From Osedax fenrisi (lineage: Eukaryota; Annelida; Polychaeta; Sabellida; Siboglinidae), in contig OZ025241.1 of the NCBI GenBank assembly GCA_964019155.1, positions 84,549,457-84,613,456 of the forward strand: a stretch of DNA of 64,000 nt, given 5' to 3'. This document shows positions 23,973 through 35,368 of this stretch, piece by piece. Each line of letters begins with the position of its first letter. Positions within the stretch are counted from its first letter, which is position 1. The notes below the pieces were generated by a model. The model ran no database searches. It was not told where the DNA came from and saw only the letters and a program-made list of their open reading frames with translations. The position numbers were made by a program, and so were the translations under genes.

Positions 23973-24395
23973 TCAAAGATTTTTCTAATGAAAGATAGAA
24001 CACTCAATCGTGTAATTAAATTTTGTATACAAAAACAAACATCACCACATATTAAGGTCATTTTTTGGAACTATGTGTTGTTTATAATATAAATTTGTAT
24101 CAAACTATGCACTTTTAAAATGAAAAATAATATGCTTTTAATTATTATTGTATTAAGTGTTTATTGCTAATATATAGAACTAGGATATGTTGGTTTTAAA
24201 TCATATAAATATCTATGTGGCAAGTAAAAGCTAATTTATATTGCAAGTCATTTAATAAGAGTAATGAAAACATTGCAGTATGCAAATTGCGGCAAATCTA
24301 AATCGATTTCGATACTGCTGCTAGAAGCGGGATGTATGAATACTAATCATGTTGCGTAGGTAGCGAGTGTTATATCTTTGATTCGCCAAATCTTT
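23973..24395 (+). mobile_element. MITE family C, copy 2 (diverged)
   Basis: Starts CAAAGATTTTTCTAATG and ends GATTCGCCAAATCTTTG. It shares GAACTATGTGTTGTTTATA and ATGAAAACATTG with copies 1 and 3, but the small ORF is broken. It holds about 100 bp also present in copy 3 and missing in copy 1. Confidence 0.65.
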
Positions 24396-24978
24396 GTTAA
24401 TATCTTTTAAATTATATTATATTTTAGACATGTCAATAATATTTATTTATTAACATTTTGTAATTGAAAATAAAAATATTTTAATTAATAATTATTTACA
24501 TGGTATTTATTTTATTGGTATTGGTGTATTTTTGTATTATTATAAATTTATTAATTTATTTTCAATAATTTAATATTACTTTATTTATTTTGTAATCAGT
24601 AGTATCCAATACATATTTTTATGTACAAACATGTACATACAAATATTAAATATGTTTAATAATATGGAATATAATATATAAGATAAAAATATATAATTAA
24701 TTGCAGGTGATGAATAATTACATTTAAGAAAAGTCTTTTTGGAGTCAAAACAAAAGTGGTGTTGGAATATAATACAAATTTGATTGCTGCCGGTATTCAA
24801 GGCATACTAATTGAACATGTAGGATAGCAAACTTATGCAATGGTTTGTATTTTAAATTATATAAATTACCTATTTAATCAATTAAATTAATACAGAATGT
24901 TGTAAATTTATTTTAAGAATTTTTATAATCAAATTAAAGAGAAATTACTCTAAAGCTATGCCAGTTAAATCACTAAAG

Positions 24979-25064
24979 ATCATGAAGATCCAGAATTCAA
25001 TAATATTATAACTAAAATTCATGATGGTCAAGACATTATTAAAAAAGATCCTTTATTTAAACAT
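24979..25064 (+). pseudogene. Candidate exon, unknown
   Basis: A stop-free 28-codon stretch (HEDPEFNNIITKIHDGQ, then KKDPLFKH) lies between an AAAG acceptor and a GTTAGT donor. Its D/E/K-rich composition is unlike the surrounding AT sequence. It may belong to the possible gene at 26883-27405. Not recognised. Confidence 0.3.
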
Positions 25065-25659
25065 GTTAGTAATTCATTATTAGTATTTATATAAAATAAA
25101 AGTTTATTTTTATATTTGTTTTAAATATATGTATATTCATTATTTGTTATTAAAATACCATATTCAATTATATATCTAATCAAATGTATTATTCTATTTA
25201 TTATTCTGTATTATTTCTTTATTAATTTTATTTAATATATATTCATTATTTTTTATTATAATAATATATAATCTTTATAGAATTGATTTAGGAAATTTAT
25301 TATTAAAGCTGGATTTATCAAATAATATATTTTGATATATAAAAGTAATGATCAGGATTCTATTCTAGAAATCGACTATATGATAAAGTTTGTAACATTT
25401 ATATATTATCGATTTCAAAATATCAAATTAATGATTAATATTTATAAAATTTTGCTTTGATTAAAAATTGTTCAATTTATTTAATATCTATTAAAAAATT
25501 CAAATTTATATACATATGATATTCAAATCGCCATATGACATATTCCATGTAACCTGTAACATTTAATTGTTGATATCCTATCTCATTTCTACACCAACTA
25601 TTACCTACCTCACTTAATCTCCGTTCACAATCTATAAGCCTCCATTCCAGTAATTGCAT

Positions 25660-26185
25660 GTATTTGTATTTGATTTTCGTATTTGATAAAAACTATATAT
25701 ATGAATTTAATTTATATTTTATGTATAAGTGTTATAAATTATAACTTATTATATCCCAAGCAACCAGTATACAGTTTTTTATCATATCGATTTTCTTTAG
25801 ATATCAAATAAATTTTAATTAATAGATTTCAATTAATTATTATGCAATCTGGTATAGAGATAGGGATTATTATTTTATGATTTAATATTTAATGTGTTAA
25901 TATTTGTATTTATATTTGATTCTTTAAGAAAAATGTGTATAATATATTAATTTAATTAACTCACTCTTCGGCTTTCCCAATCCACTCCTCGCTATCTACA
26001 TTATACTTCTTCAATTTTATCCATGATAAATCTTGCTCCTACAGGATTTTATATACCTATTATTTTAATTATTTAAACAACTAATCTTCCCTTACCGTAT
26101 ACACCCACCTATCTACATTGCTTTAATTAACCTATAAATCTGATATATTCAATATATATCAATCACTAACCATGTAATATCTTTA
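25660..26185 (+). mobile_element. Diverged relative of the 32.3-kb hAT element
   Basis: Shares long blocks with the interior of the hAT at 32320-33179: TATTATATCCCAAGCAA (TAATATCCCAAGCAA there), TTATTATGCAATCTGGTATA, and CACCTATCTACATTGCTTTA. Its left side has the TATTTGTATTTGAT repeat typical of that element's ends. Clean termini and a target duplication were not found. Confidence 0.6.
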
Positions 26186-26194
26186 TATATATAC

Positions 26195-26625
26195 CAAAGA
26201 TTTTCCAAAGGAAAGATATAACACTTACGCGAAATCGTGTAATTCGAATTTGTATACAAAATACCCCAGTGCCACTTATAGCGGGTTACTTTTAGGAACT
26301 ATGTGTTGTTTATACAATTTTAAAATGTTAAATAATATGCTTTAAATTAATATTTATATGATGAAAACTAAGTGTTCATTACTAACATATAACAAACAAA
26401 TATGATATGTATGTTTTAAATTCTATAAGTATATATTTAGTAAGTAAAAGCTAATTTATATTGCATGTAATTTAATAGAACAATGAAAACATTGTTGTAT
26501 GCAAATAGAGCCGAACATAAATCTATTTCAGTGATTTCGATACTACTGCTAGCAGCGGCAGGGGATATTACTAAATTACGTTGCATGCATAGGGAGTGTT
26601 ATATCTTTGCTTCGCAAAATTTTTG
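26195..26625 (+). mobile_element. MITE family C, copy 3, with small ORF
   Basis: Ends CCAAAGATTTTCCAAAGG and (reverse) CAAAAATTTTGCGAAGC. The ORF at 26483 (MKTLLYANRAEHKSIS) is closely similar to that of copy 1 over 45 codons, then diverges outside the element. The 130-bp extra middle is shared with copy 2. Confidence 0.7.
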
Positions 26626-26882
26626 TATATACTCTATATTTTATTTTATTTACTTACAATTTCTACTACATACTTTATATATCTATTTAAAGTCTACAAT
26701 TTCTATTACGTAATCCAATTTCATGTATTTTATTTTTAATATCAGTAAATTATAATAAATATAATTAATTTCATATTCAATGGATTATTTTTTATATTTA
26801 TTTTTTAAATAACTTTTGCTCAAATACTTTAGTGAATATATTATATGAATTCAATTGAATTTAATTTATTTATTTGCTACAG

Positions 26883-27405
26883 TTATTGACTACACCGGCT
26901 ACGTTATTGACTTTGAAATTATGTGGAGATTATTGTGTTTACAAGAAAGCAAAATATGAAGGTTCATATATTATATATATATATATATTAAATCTGGGTA
27001 TATAAATTTATAATATATAAAAATAATTATACAGGATTAAAATAAAGATTTTTTTATTGAACAAGTGCAAATATAGCCCCATATGTAAAAAAAGTTGAAA
27101 AGTTTTCATAATATGATTTAGTCTCGATGTTCAAAGGTATAAAAGTTGAATTAATTTGTATTATATTTTATTAATTATATTTTAATATTCTAGAACAATT
27201 TGCTGTAACAATGGCAGTATGAACATTTAACTTTGGAATGCAGGCCTATTTATCTGCATTTGATGGGTTGCTAGGATATTCATTATAATCGGTTGCAGAA
27301 TATGCAGTACAACAAGACAGATTACGATGCTTGGATGCTACAAAGGTGAAGAAGAAGATGAAACAGCAAGACAATTCATATGCTGCAGGATGTGCAAACA
27401 TATAA
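26883..27405 (+). pseudogene. Possible decayed multi-exon gene, unknown
   Basis: Three stretches with splice-like borders join in phase. 26883-26961 (after TTTGCTACAG; contains LLTTPATLLTLKLCGDY) ends in phase 1. 27077-27136 (PYVKKVEKFS, stop, YDLVSMFK) also ends in phase 1. 27194-27405 (QFAVTMAV, stop, TFNFGMQAYLSAF, then a further stop, then AEYAVQQDRLRCLD, ending at TAA 27403-27405). Three in-frame stops interrupt an otherwise protein-like, less AT-biased sequence. I do not recognise the family. It may be a host pseudogene or element cargo. Confidence 0.35.
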
Positions 27406-28269
27406 TTAAAATAAATTGTATATGTATAATTATATTTTTAATATCATTTATAAATATAATATATACATTAGTAACTATATATAGTGTAACAATTAATTTT
27501 TAAAAAACTTTAAACTTGATTTAGTCAGAATAATTATTTTGTATATCTCATTAACTACATATTGAATATTTTTTCTTTAAATTTCACAATAATAATAAAT
27601 GAACAGTATAAATTATTATTTCTATATATATGTAGTAAATTAGTGATACATTTTTATTTTATTTGTTAATCATTATTTAAAATAAATATTTATAATAAGA
27701 TTGTTAAATAATTATTACAAAAACTTTAATATTATAAGTGGATACATTTTGAAAAGATGTTATTTTACATGTAACTAATGAATAGTACCTTTAAACACAT
27801 ATCAATAAACATTTTCTATATAGTATTACTTATTGAAATATATAAGTTTATTAATTTAAATAAAATATATACATGTTGAAAATGAGAAAAATATGTATAT
27901 TCCACAAATATTTAAAAGTAGCATTGTATAAAATATGGTCTTGTAGTGTTACGAAATATTATTAAAAAATAAATTGAATCTGTATGCAGATTTAGTGAGA
28001 ATTTAATACAAAATAAATAATTAATTGATCATCAAAAAATTGTTAACCTGAAATGAAAATGGTTTTATATTAGTTTATTACACATAAAGTAAGAACACAG
28101 TTGTTTTCGAAACAAGATATATATAATATTAATTAATTAATAAATAATTATAATTGAAGAAAATCAGATTCACTTTATAAGTACGAATTGTGAAGATTTA
28201 TGGAAATATAATTAATTAAAAGAATTGATAGAATAGCTTCCATTATGGTACATCTGCACCTACATATAT
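27406..28269. other. AT-rich stretch, nothing recognised
   Basis: No ORF with motifs, no repeat with clear ends. Confidence 0.4.
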
Positions 28270-29120
28270 AAAATATTAATAGTTAATAGAATTTTATTTG
28301 TTTTATATATATGATATGTATGCTAAGTATATAATGAATATGCTTTACAATAATTTCTAGTAAATAGTAAAATTATTATTATTATTTATATTAAAAAATA
28401 TACCTCCTGAGGGCATCGTAACCAAACCTTCTGCGTTGCATACAACAATCTAATCACTATACTACCAAACCAGTTTTATTAATTATATATAATTACTTAT
28501 AGTAGTATTAGATTTGATTTAATTATAAATAGAATTAGAATATAATTATATTTCACAAATTTAATAAAGTATTGATAAATTATAGAATTATTCTAAGAAT
28601 ACAAAATAATAGTATGATTATTATTATATATATAGTATTATACTAAGTATATAATATGATAGTTATTAATTATATAATATAAATCGAAAATTATGATGAA
28701 TAATAACAACTTATTTGAATTTTTTTAAATGCTCAAAATAACCCTACAAAAATATTTTGAAAGGCTTTTCAAAATAAGCTATGTTGAAAGTTGGCACATA
28801 TTAACTGGTCCAGGGGCTGGTTGCTCTGAGATTGGCCAGAGACAATCCCAACAAGGACAAACCTTATTTATAGATATTATTGGGTTACTCTGGGATTTTG
28901 TAAACATATCTTAGCCGAGATCAAGCTCAGCAATATTTCTATATTCCTAATCCTTATTTAATTTTTGAATGTTTAAAAATATTCAAAATATAATTATGTA
29001 CCTAAGTTAAATATTACTTAATTATAATTCGATTATTAAAGGATGTACATAAGAATTCTATATAGTTTCGGAAAGCCCATTTAATTTCAAGTATAATCAA
29101 TAGATAATTAAATGTCTATT

Positions 29121-29420
29121 ATCATAATAGCAGCATAATAATTATGCTTATATTAATTTGTCATGCTCTTATAAGTCTATTAAGCAAGTAATAGCAGCAT
29201 AATAATTGCATAATAGACTTTTAATAGCACCATAATTATTATAATAGCATGACAAATTATCATAATAGCAGCATAATAATTATGCTTATATTAATTTGTC
29301 ATGCTCTTATAAGTCTATTATGCAATTAATAGCAGCATAATAATTGCATAATAGACTTTTAATAGCACCATAATTATTATAATAGCATGACAAATGAATA
29401 GCAGCATAATATAATTATTA
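29121..29420. repeat. 138-bp tandem repeat, each unit a hairpin
   Basis: ATCATAATAGCAGCATAATA recurs at 29121 and 29259, with a partial third at about 29397. Within each unit TTTGTCATGCT and AGCATGACAAA are inverted, so every unit can fold back. AGCAGCATAATAATT also recurs inside units. Confidence 0.85.
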
Positions 29421-29953
29421 TATTAAATATAATATTATTAAATATTTAATATTATATTATTTAATAAATATACATTTACAACACAATGTAAACATTCGAA
29501 GCTATTATATATATGCTATTATGATAATAATTATCACATAATTAAATTATTATGAGGCTATAATTGTTTCCTGGGTTAATTAATTATACTATCATATAGT
29601 TTATAATATAAGTACAATTATATAATCAATTCAATATCGAAATAATATTTGTTGAATATTTTATATAATTATAATAGTTTTAAACTAAGTTTATATAATT
29701 ATAATAAGTATTACTTAAAGTAAATATTAATACAATTTTAAATTGAATTTATGTTATTCAGTTGCATACTATTAATTATAATATTACAATTATACAGGAT
29801 ATCTATATAGTTTCTAGATATAATAAATACTATTTGTATGATATGATAACAAAATAAGTACAATTTTATATGAAAAATAATTCTATTCTAATTATATTTA
29901 TAATTAAACCAAAACTAATACTACTATTAGTAATTATACATAATTAATAAAAT

Positions 29954-30030
29954 CCGATAGGTAGTATAGTGGTTAGATTGTTGTATGCAATGCAGAAGGT
30001 CTGGCTACGATGCCCTCAGGTGGTATATTT
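29954..30030 (+). ncRNA. tRNA-like (SINE-head) sequence in right arm
   Basis: An A-box-like TAGTATAGTGGTTAG (29962-29976) is followed by a degenerate B-box GGCTACGATGCC (30003-30014) and, after about 15 bases, a T-run (TATTTTTTATTTT). The mirror copy at about 28405-28475 (-) has GGTTACGATGCC. The acceptor stem does not pair, so it is not a working tRNA; a tRNA-derived Pol III promoter is a reasonable reading. Confidence 0.4.
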
Positions 30031-30879
30031 TTTATTTTATAATATATATTTTTTTAATATAAATAATAATACTATTTAACCTATTTACTATTTACCCTAT
30101 TTACACTATTTAGGCTATTTACTAGACATTATTTTAAAGTCTTTTACAAGAAAAAGCATATTCATTATATAATTAGCATACTTATCATATATAAAACAAA
30201 ACATAAAACAAATAAAATTCCATTCAATATTAATATTATTATTTAATATTTTATTATCATATCTATTAAAAATATTATATATTATGAAATATATTTAACT
30301 AGAAATTATTTCGAAACACTAAGTGTGTTCATTATTATATTTTATATTATGTATAAATATATATATATATATAGTATAGGATTATATAGGACCCATATTT
30401 CATATTTTAATATTTGATCCTATGTATTATAAATTTAATAAGGACACCTATTTGTTATCCTAAGTACCATAAAATTGTCCAAGTTTTATACAAATATATT
30501 TTGAGAGCTACTCGAATGTCCGACGCGAATAAAATTAGCTAAAAATTCCCAGAACAACCCATCCTCTATCTAACCTAGGCTATTTTTTTTGCTGTAATAT
30601 ATGTATTTTTGTCCAGAACAACCCGATTACTGAGAATTATCCAGAGATTGTCTCTGGATAGTGATAGGAAATATTTTATTTCCAGAGTAACCGGCTCCTG
30701 ATTATTAAGTATAATAAATCCATTAGTTTATACACAATATTATATTTGAAAGAAGGAGAGGATAATAATTCTGAGATTTATTGTGAACAATAGCCATGTC
30801 GAAATATGTGACATTATATATATATATATATAATAATTAGGGATGTGTATAAGATGTACAGATAATTCTGTATCGGACT

Positions 30880-31086
30880 GTGTCACAGTCTATAGGCTAC
30901 AATAATAAGTTTGGCGAATATAAATTCCTATTAAATAATAGCTTGGTATCTATATTTAGAGCGCTAACATTATATATATATATCTTTGGTAGGAATACAT
31001 ATGTGTAGAAGGCACATGGATATATATATATATAAATATATAGATTATAATAATAAGTAGTTATATATATATGTAAGCATATAACA
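30880..31086 (-). mobile_element. Putative 3' LTR of the 31-33.7 kb gypsy element
   Basis: On the - strand a polypurine tract (AAAGGGGG, 31088-31095) is followed at once by TGTTATATGC, the usual start of an LTR in such elements. The LTR end is not defined. The - strand ORF at 30897-31100 is TA-repeat noise. Confidence 0.4.
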
Positions 31087-31139
31087 CCCCCTTTATACAT
31101 TTATATCTACAAGTCAATAATAAAAGTGGGGATCGTACA

Positions 31140-32311
31140 TTATTGTTAGATCAACGCAGCGCTACGGTTGACGAGGTTTGATTATCTAGATCAGGACCGG
31201 GTGTCAACGGACTAGTTGTGAGTGCGATATCCCTGGGATGAGAATGTAATGACACACTACGGAGAGGAATAACTACATCTGAACCGAGTATCGGTGGAGT
31301 AGAGGGTAGGGCAAGAGGTTTTGAGTGATTCTCTGATGCATCTCGGTGTGTTGGTACTACCTCCTGACAGGGCGTCGACGGGGAAGTAAGGCGGATATCT
31401 CATAGATTTCTCCCGAAGGTAGAACAATCCATACTGCGGATGTTGTAACTCCGAAGTTTCATAGCTGGCTTCCATGTCTTTGATATGTGGTCACGCTGGT
31501 GAATGTTTGTGAAGGGTGTTATGTTGGACAGGTACAATGAGTCTTGTTTTTTACTAGTGTAGTGTGGTTGACATATTGGATGATAATTTATTCTCATTCG
31601 ACAAGTCTACGAGGTAGGTGCTAGGTAAAGGGTTTGCTAACTTGTGGCTGTAGAGCAGTTCGGTGGGGCTTTGTGTCGATAATTACTGGTTTAGATCATA
31701 GTAGAAGTTTCGACATCTGGAAGTTCTCAGAGATCTTCAAGCTCTGCATGGTTCCTCGGCTAGGCCGTTACTTAGGAAGTGGTATGCCTGCTTGTCCTGT
31801 GGTTGAATCCCCATTCGGATGCAAATATTCGGAACGCTTGTGACGAATATAATCCTCCGTTGTCGCTAAGTAACCGGTCTAGGATACCATGTTTTAGATG
31901 ATCTACAATGGTTGCGCTGGTGCACGCATAGTGTATATGAATGGGAATTGAGTATAAAAATCAAATATAATGAGGTACGTGATATTGTTATAGTGGATAA
32001 AATGTATACTTAGGTATTGCCATGAGTGCGTCAGTGTGTCATATGGCAATAGAGGTTACTTATACAGAAGAAAGTAAGGCTTGAAGGGTTTCGTCTCCCG
32101 TTTCTAATTTTAAATATTCTATCTTCTGTGTCCCAAACGTCAATGGCTTATCTGGACATCAATGTCTATGTGTTCACTGGCATCTGATGGTAGGTGAAAA
32201 TCTATCCGTAGCTCTATTCCTGGCTTTAAAAATATTAGCGTGAAATCTTACTGCTGCACTCGTAGTAGCATTTTTTGGACTCGGGTTGGTGCTGTGAAGA
32301 AATATTTCTGG
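31140..32311 (-). pseudogene. pol: gypsy RNase H end and integrase
   Basis: On the - strand after the hAT: TRVQKMLLRVQQ and a PSDASEHI-like end of RNase H, then the integrase core with IFDFYTQFPF-like first Asp, LLSDNGGLYSS-like second Asp and FASEWGFNHRTS. The C-terminal part includes WKPAMKLRSYNIRS. Pieces fall in different frames and carry stops. The + strand ORF at 31634-31843 is a shadow. Confidence 0.75.
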
Positions 32312-32319
32312 GTGATCAT

Positions 32320-33179
32320 CAGGGATTGGTCAAATACGTATTTATATTTTGATTTGAATAATTATTCAGTGATGTATTTGTATTTGAGTGTCGTATTTCG
32401 TGTATTTGATCAAATACAGTTTCAAATACACTTTTAAAAATATTTTAATTTAATAATTTAATAGAATGTAGAATTTAAACAATTAATTTATGAATGTAAA
32501 AAAATTAACAAAATATTTACCATTTATATTAAAGAATACATTTATTAAATAATACAAATAATATAATAGAACAATAATTTTATGAATACTATATAAATAA
32601 ATTAATATTCTATATAGAATATGTATGTGTTATAAATTATAACTTATAATATCCCAAGCAATCAGTCTATTGTTTACAGTTTTTTATTTTATTGATTTTC
32701 TTTAGGAATTAAATATATTAAAATAGATTTCAATTAATTATTATGCAATCTGGTATAGAGATAGGAATTATTATTTTATGATTTAATATTTGTATTTTAT
32801 ATTTATATTAGATTCTCTCTCTAGAACTCATATATTATTTATCCATTCATTACTCTGATTCTACGTCTTCTCCTTAATATTTAAAAATTATACCACCTAT
32901 CTACATTGCTTTAATTAACCTATTAATATCATATATCCAATACATATAAATCACTAACTATGCAATGTCTATATATATATATATAATCTAGGGATAAGGA
33001 TTATTATTTTATATAAAATATAATCATATGATTTAAAATATGATTAAATCAAATTATTTAATATTTAATGTGTTAATATTTGTATTTTGTATTTGTATTT
33101 GATATATATTTGTATAAAAATGTAATAAATATTTGTATTTGTATTTGTATTTGATAAAGTGTATTTGACCCCAACCCTG
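32320..33179. mobile_element. Non-autonomous hAT element, 860 bp
   Basis: The ends CAGGGATTGGTCAAATAC and (reverse) CAGGGTTGGGGTCAAATAC are typical hAT termini. The 8-bp target duplication GTGATCAT is perfect at 32312-32319 and 33180-33187. The subterminal regions carry many TATTTGTATTTG repeats. No transposase is present. It splits the gypsy RNase H. Confidence 0.93.
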
Positions 33180-33187
33180 GTGATCAT

Positions 33188-33680
33188 CTGCACTTGTGGT
33201 CAGACTTAATAATGTGAAACCATTCGATTCCGAATATTACGGCTTACATTTATTTTTCGATATATACATAACGAGTCTCAGCGGGGCTGAATATCTTAGA
33301 TGCGAAGGTGATGGGGATTTCGTCTTGTTGGATGGATGTAGGAGGATGGCGTCAAAGTAATTGTATGAAGCGTCTACTTGAATTGTTATCTTCTTATTTG
33401 TCGCATAATATGATAGAGTAGTATATTTATTCTTCCATGTTATTGAATATATTAGGTATTCGACATCTTTTTTAAGAAGTTAACATAGAAGTATCGTAAG
33501 GTGTGACAGGTCTTTATTAAAGGGCCACATGTAGTTCGCGATAACTATGAATTATAATTCATAGGTATCGAGTAATAATTATGATAATGATAATTATCAA
33601 TGGCTTGCGGAGAATCTTGTGAGGTTATCTGTTGAATTAACTTCTCACACTTGGGGTCGGTATGTACGCCATCATTGTTG
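33188..33680 (-). pseudogene. pol: gypsy RT end and RNase H start
   Basis: On the - strand: GVHTDPKCEKL (RT thumb), LLKKDVEYL, then ITIQVDASYNYF with the RNase H Asp, then ITFASKIFSPAETRY. The hAT insertion follows directly. There is an internal insertion-like AT-rich stretch near 33540-33600, and several frame changes. Confidence 0.7.
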
Positions 33681-33696
33681 AAGAGGAGATCATTAG

Positions 33697-33699
<3 letters not shown>

Positions 33700-33760
<61 letters not shown>
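33700..33760. repeat. (TA)n microsatellite
   Basis: A perfect dinucleotide run at the point where the - strand gypsy RT stops being recognisable. Spurious Tyr-Ile ORFs on both sides come from it. Confidence 0.9.
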
Positions 33761-33763
<3 letters not shown>

Positions 33764-33905
33764 TGGATATTTGTGTATACATATAATATATTATATAAAA
33801 TTATTATATATATATATAAATTGTTGTTATGTATTAATCACTGTCTAAGTTGTGTAATACTAATATATTACACTGTTAAGTTGTGTGTATATATGGGAGT
33901 AAAAT

Positions 33906-34113
33906 GTCAAGGCTTATTTACGTTAATTGGTTAGACTTATTCTTCAAGAGATTATATATAGCGGACCACCGCAGATGTCTGAGCGTGGGGCAGTACTGCG
34001 AGACGGCAGAAACGTACATTGTACGTGCGTCGTGATACCAGGCACTAGGCGTATATGCGCTGATATTACGTAGATGTACAATATCGACGCATATATATAA
34101 ATAAAATATATAA
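33906..34113 (-). repeat. LTR-like direct repeat, copy 1
   Basis: Nearly the same sequence as 34729-34945 (offset 823 bp): GTCAAGGCTTAT, GATACCAGGCACTA, ACGTAGATGTACAATATCG. On the - strand it contains a TATA-like CTATATATAATC. It may be an LTR of a small non-autonomous element or of the decayed gypsy. Confidence 0.6.
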
Positions 34114-34358
34114 ATCCCCTCTTCTCCCTATTGGTTATCGAAGAGGGGTTGGGGTCATTCCCTCTTCTCACGTATGGAAGAAGGATATCATGTTGGAGGT
34201 GGCCATGGGGATGGCAATACATGCATTGTGTATGGTGCTGTATGGCATCACGGATGGTGGGGGTGATGATGAGGGGGTCACGGATATTGTGGGTGAGATC
34301 GAGAGGGTCACGGGTGATGTTGAGAACATATCGGGTATTATGTGTGATGTCGGATGCG

Positions 34359-34616
34359 TCACAGATGTCGTGGGTGACAGCGGGGGCGTAGCGAATATGT
34401 ACCTGATATAGTGGGCAAGGGCGAAAGCATACCGGATGTCGTGGGTAGTGGCTGGGGCGTCACGGAGGTCATGAGTGACGGCGAGGGTGTACAGGATATC
34501 ATACCGGATGTAGTGGGCAATGGCGAGGACGTAAATAAAATGTTAAACAACATTTTCAGCTCGTCTAGCCGATCTTCATTGTGCCAATCGAAGGAAGGAG
34601 TTGGTGTAGGGTTCAT
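34359..34616 (-). CDS. Gag-like or repeat-rich ORF between LTR-like repeats
   Basis: This 85-codon - strand ORF begins MNPTPTPSFDWHNEDRL, which is loosely like the N-terminus of a gypsy Gag. It then turns into Pro/Ser/Thr-rich repeats (LPTTSGM recurs three times). The underlying DNA is a degenerate minisatellite (GGGTCACGGATRTYGTGGG-like, about 30 bp units) spanning 34250-34520, so the repeats may be driven by DNA structure. Overlapping + strand ORFs are the same minisatellite. Confidence 0.35.
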   Translation of the reverse strand: MNPTPTPSFDWHNEDRLDELKMLFNILFTSSPLPTTSGMISCTPSPSLMTSVTPQPLPTTSGMLSPLPTISGTYSLRPRCHPRHL

Positions 34617-34728
34617 GATTGTTTATAGTCATTGGGCGTGGGGGTAGATGTTTCCTAACGTGCTCTCACTGGTTGACGTGGCAGGATGATATTCATTGGA
34701 CGTGAGGTTGGACGCTTATTGATGTTAC

Positions 34729-34945
34729 GTCAAGGCTTATGTACGTTTATTGGTTATACTTATTCTTCAAGTGATTATACATAGCGGCGGTCCGATATAT
34801 ATACACAATCGTCTGCGCGTGGGGGGGGGGTCATGCGATATGGTAGGAATGTACGTGCATTATGATACCAGGCACTATGCGTATATTCGCTGATATCACG
34901 TAGATGTACAATATCGTCGCATATAAATAAATACAATATATAACA
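34729..34945 (-). repeat. LTR-like direct repeat, copy 2
   Basis: Begins on the - strand at 34945 with TGTTATATATTG, the same TGTTATAT start as the putative LTR at 31086. It includes a G-run (34820-34829) and the shared GATACCAGGCACTA. It lies upstream, in element direction, of the Gag-like ORF, as a 5' LTR would. Confidence 0.55.
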
Positions 34946-35341
34946 ATAAGTACAAGGCATTACCTGTTAATATTTAATACATTCAATAATATAATAATCT
35001 AAAAATGTTGTTAATATATATGTTATTACATATAAAGGTTAATATATATATAGGATGATACGGATGGTATGTAAAAATTAAATGGCAACATTACGTGGCG
35101 CTATTATTTATATTATATATTATAACAGCACAAGGCGTGCTTGTTAAAAAAACGGAAGAATAAAACTAAACAAAATAAATCAAACAACCCACAAATATCA
35201 ATACGCAAATAGGATGTTACTCGTATGTGTAAATATCATATATATATATTAATACGAATGGTTTATAAATATATTTTTCAAAAGGAATTATTCCATATAT
35301 ACATGTTTCTCATAAAGATTTTATTTTCAGTTTTAGTGGTA

Positions 35342-35368
35342 CATTATACGCTCTTAGAGCGTATAATG
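35342..35368. repeat. Perfect 27-bp palindrome
   Basis: CATTATACGCTCT and its exact complement around one central base. Could be a protein-binding site or a MITE tip; no partner was found. Confidence 0.8.

Larger units (their letters stand above)
28270..30240. repeat. 2-kb inverted-repeat element with tRNA-like arms
   Basis: The left arm (about 28270-28640) and right arm (about 29850-30240) are reverse complements with small indels: shared GAGGGCATCGTA, GCTAA/TGTATATAATGAATATGC, and TAATTATAAAT(A)GAATTAGAAT. The loop contains a 138-bp tandem repeat. It could be a foldback transposon or an inverted duplication of a SINE-bearing segment. The ORF at 28729-28914 shows no known domain. Confidence 0.7.
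31130..33695 (-). mobile_element. Second Ty3/gypsy element (Mag-like), - strand, decayed
   Basis: The pol fragments run in the order RT end, RNase H, integrase from high to low coordinates, split by a nested hAT at 32320-33179. GC is clearly higher than the flanks. The RT start and most of gag-pro are missing, being replaced by a (TA)n run at 33700-33760. The Mag-like label is from memory of the motif style. Confidence 0.75.

Noticed and set aside
34131..34647. Several + strand ORFs in the GC-rich minisatellite
   Set aside because: They are frame-shifted readings of the same repeat and show no domain. Only the - strand ORF with a Gag-like start was kept, at low confidence.
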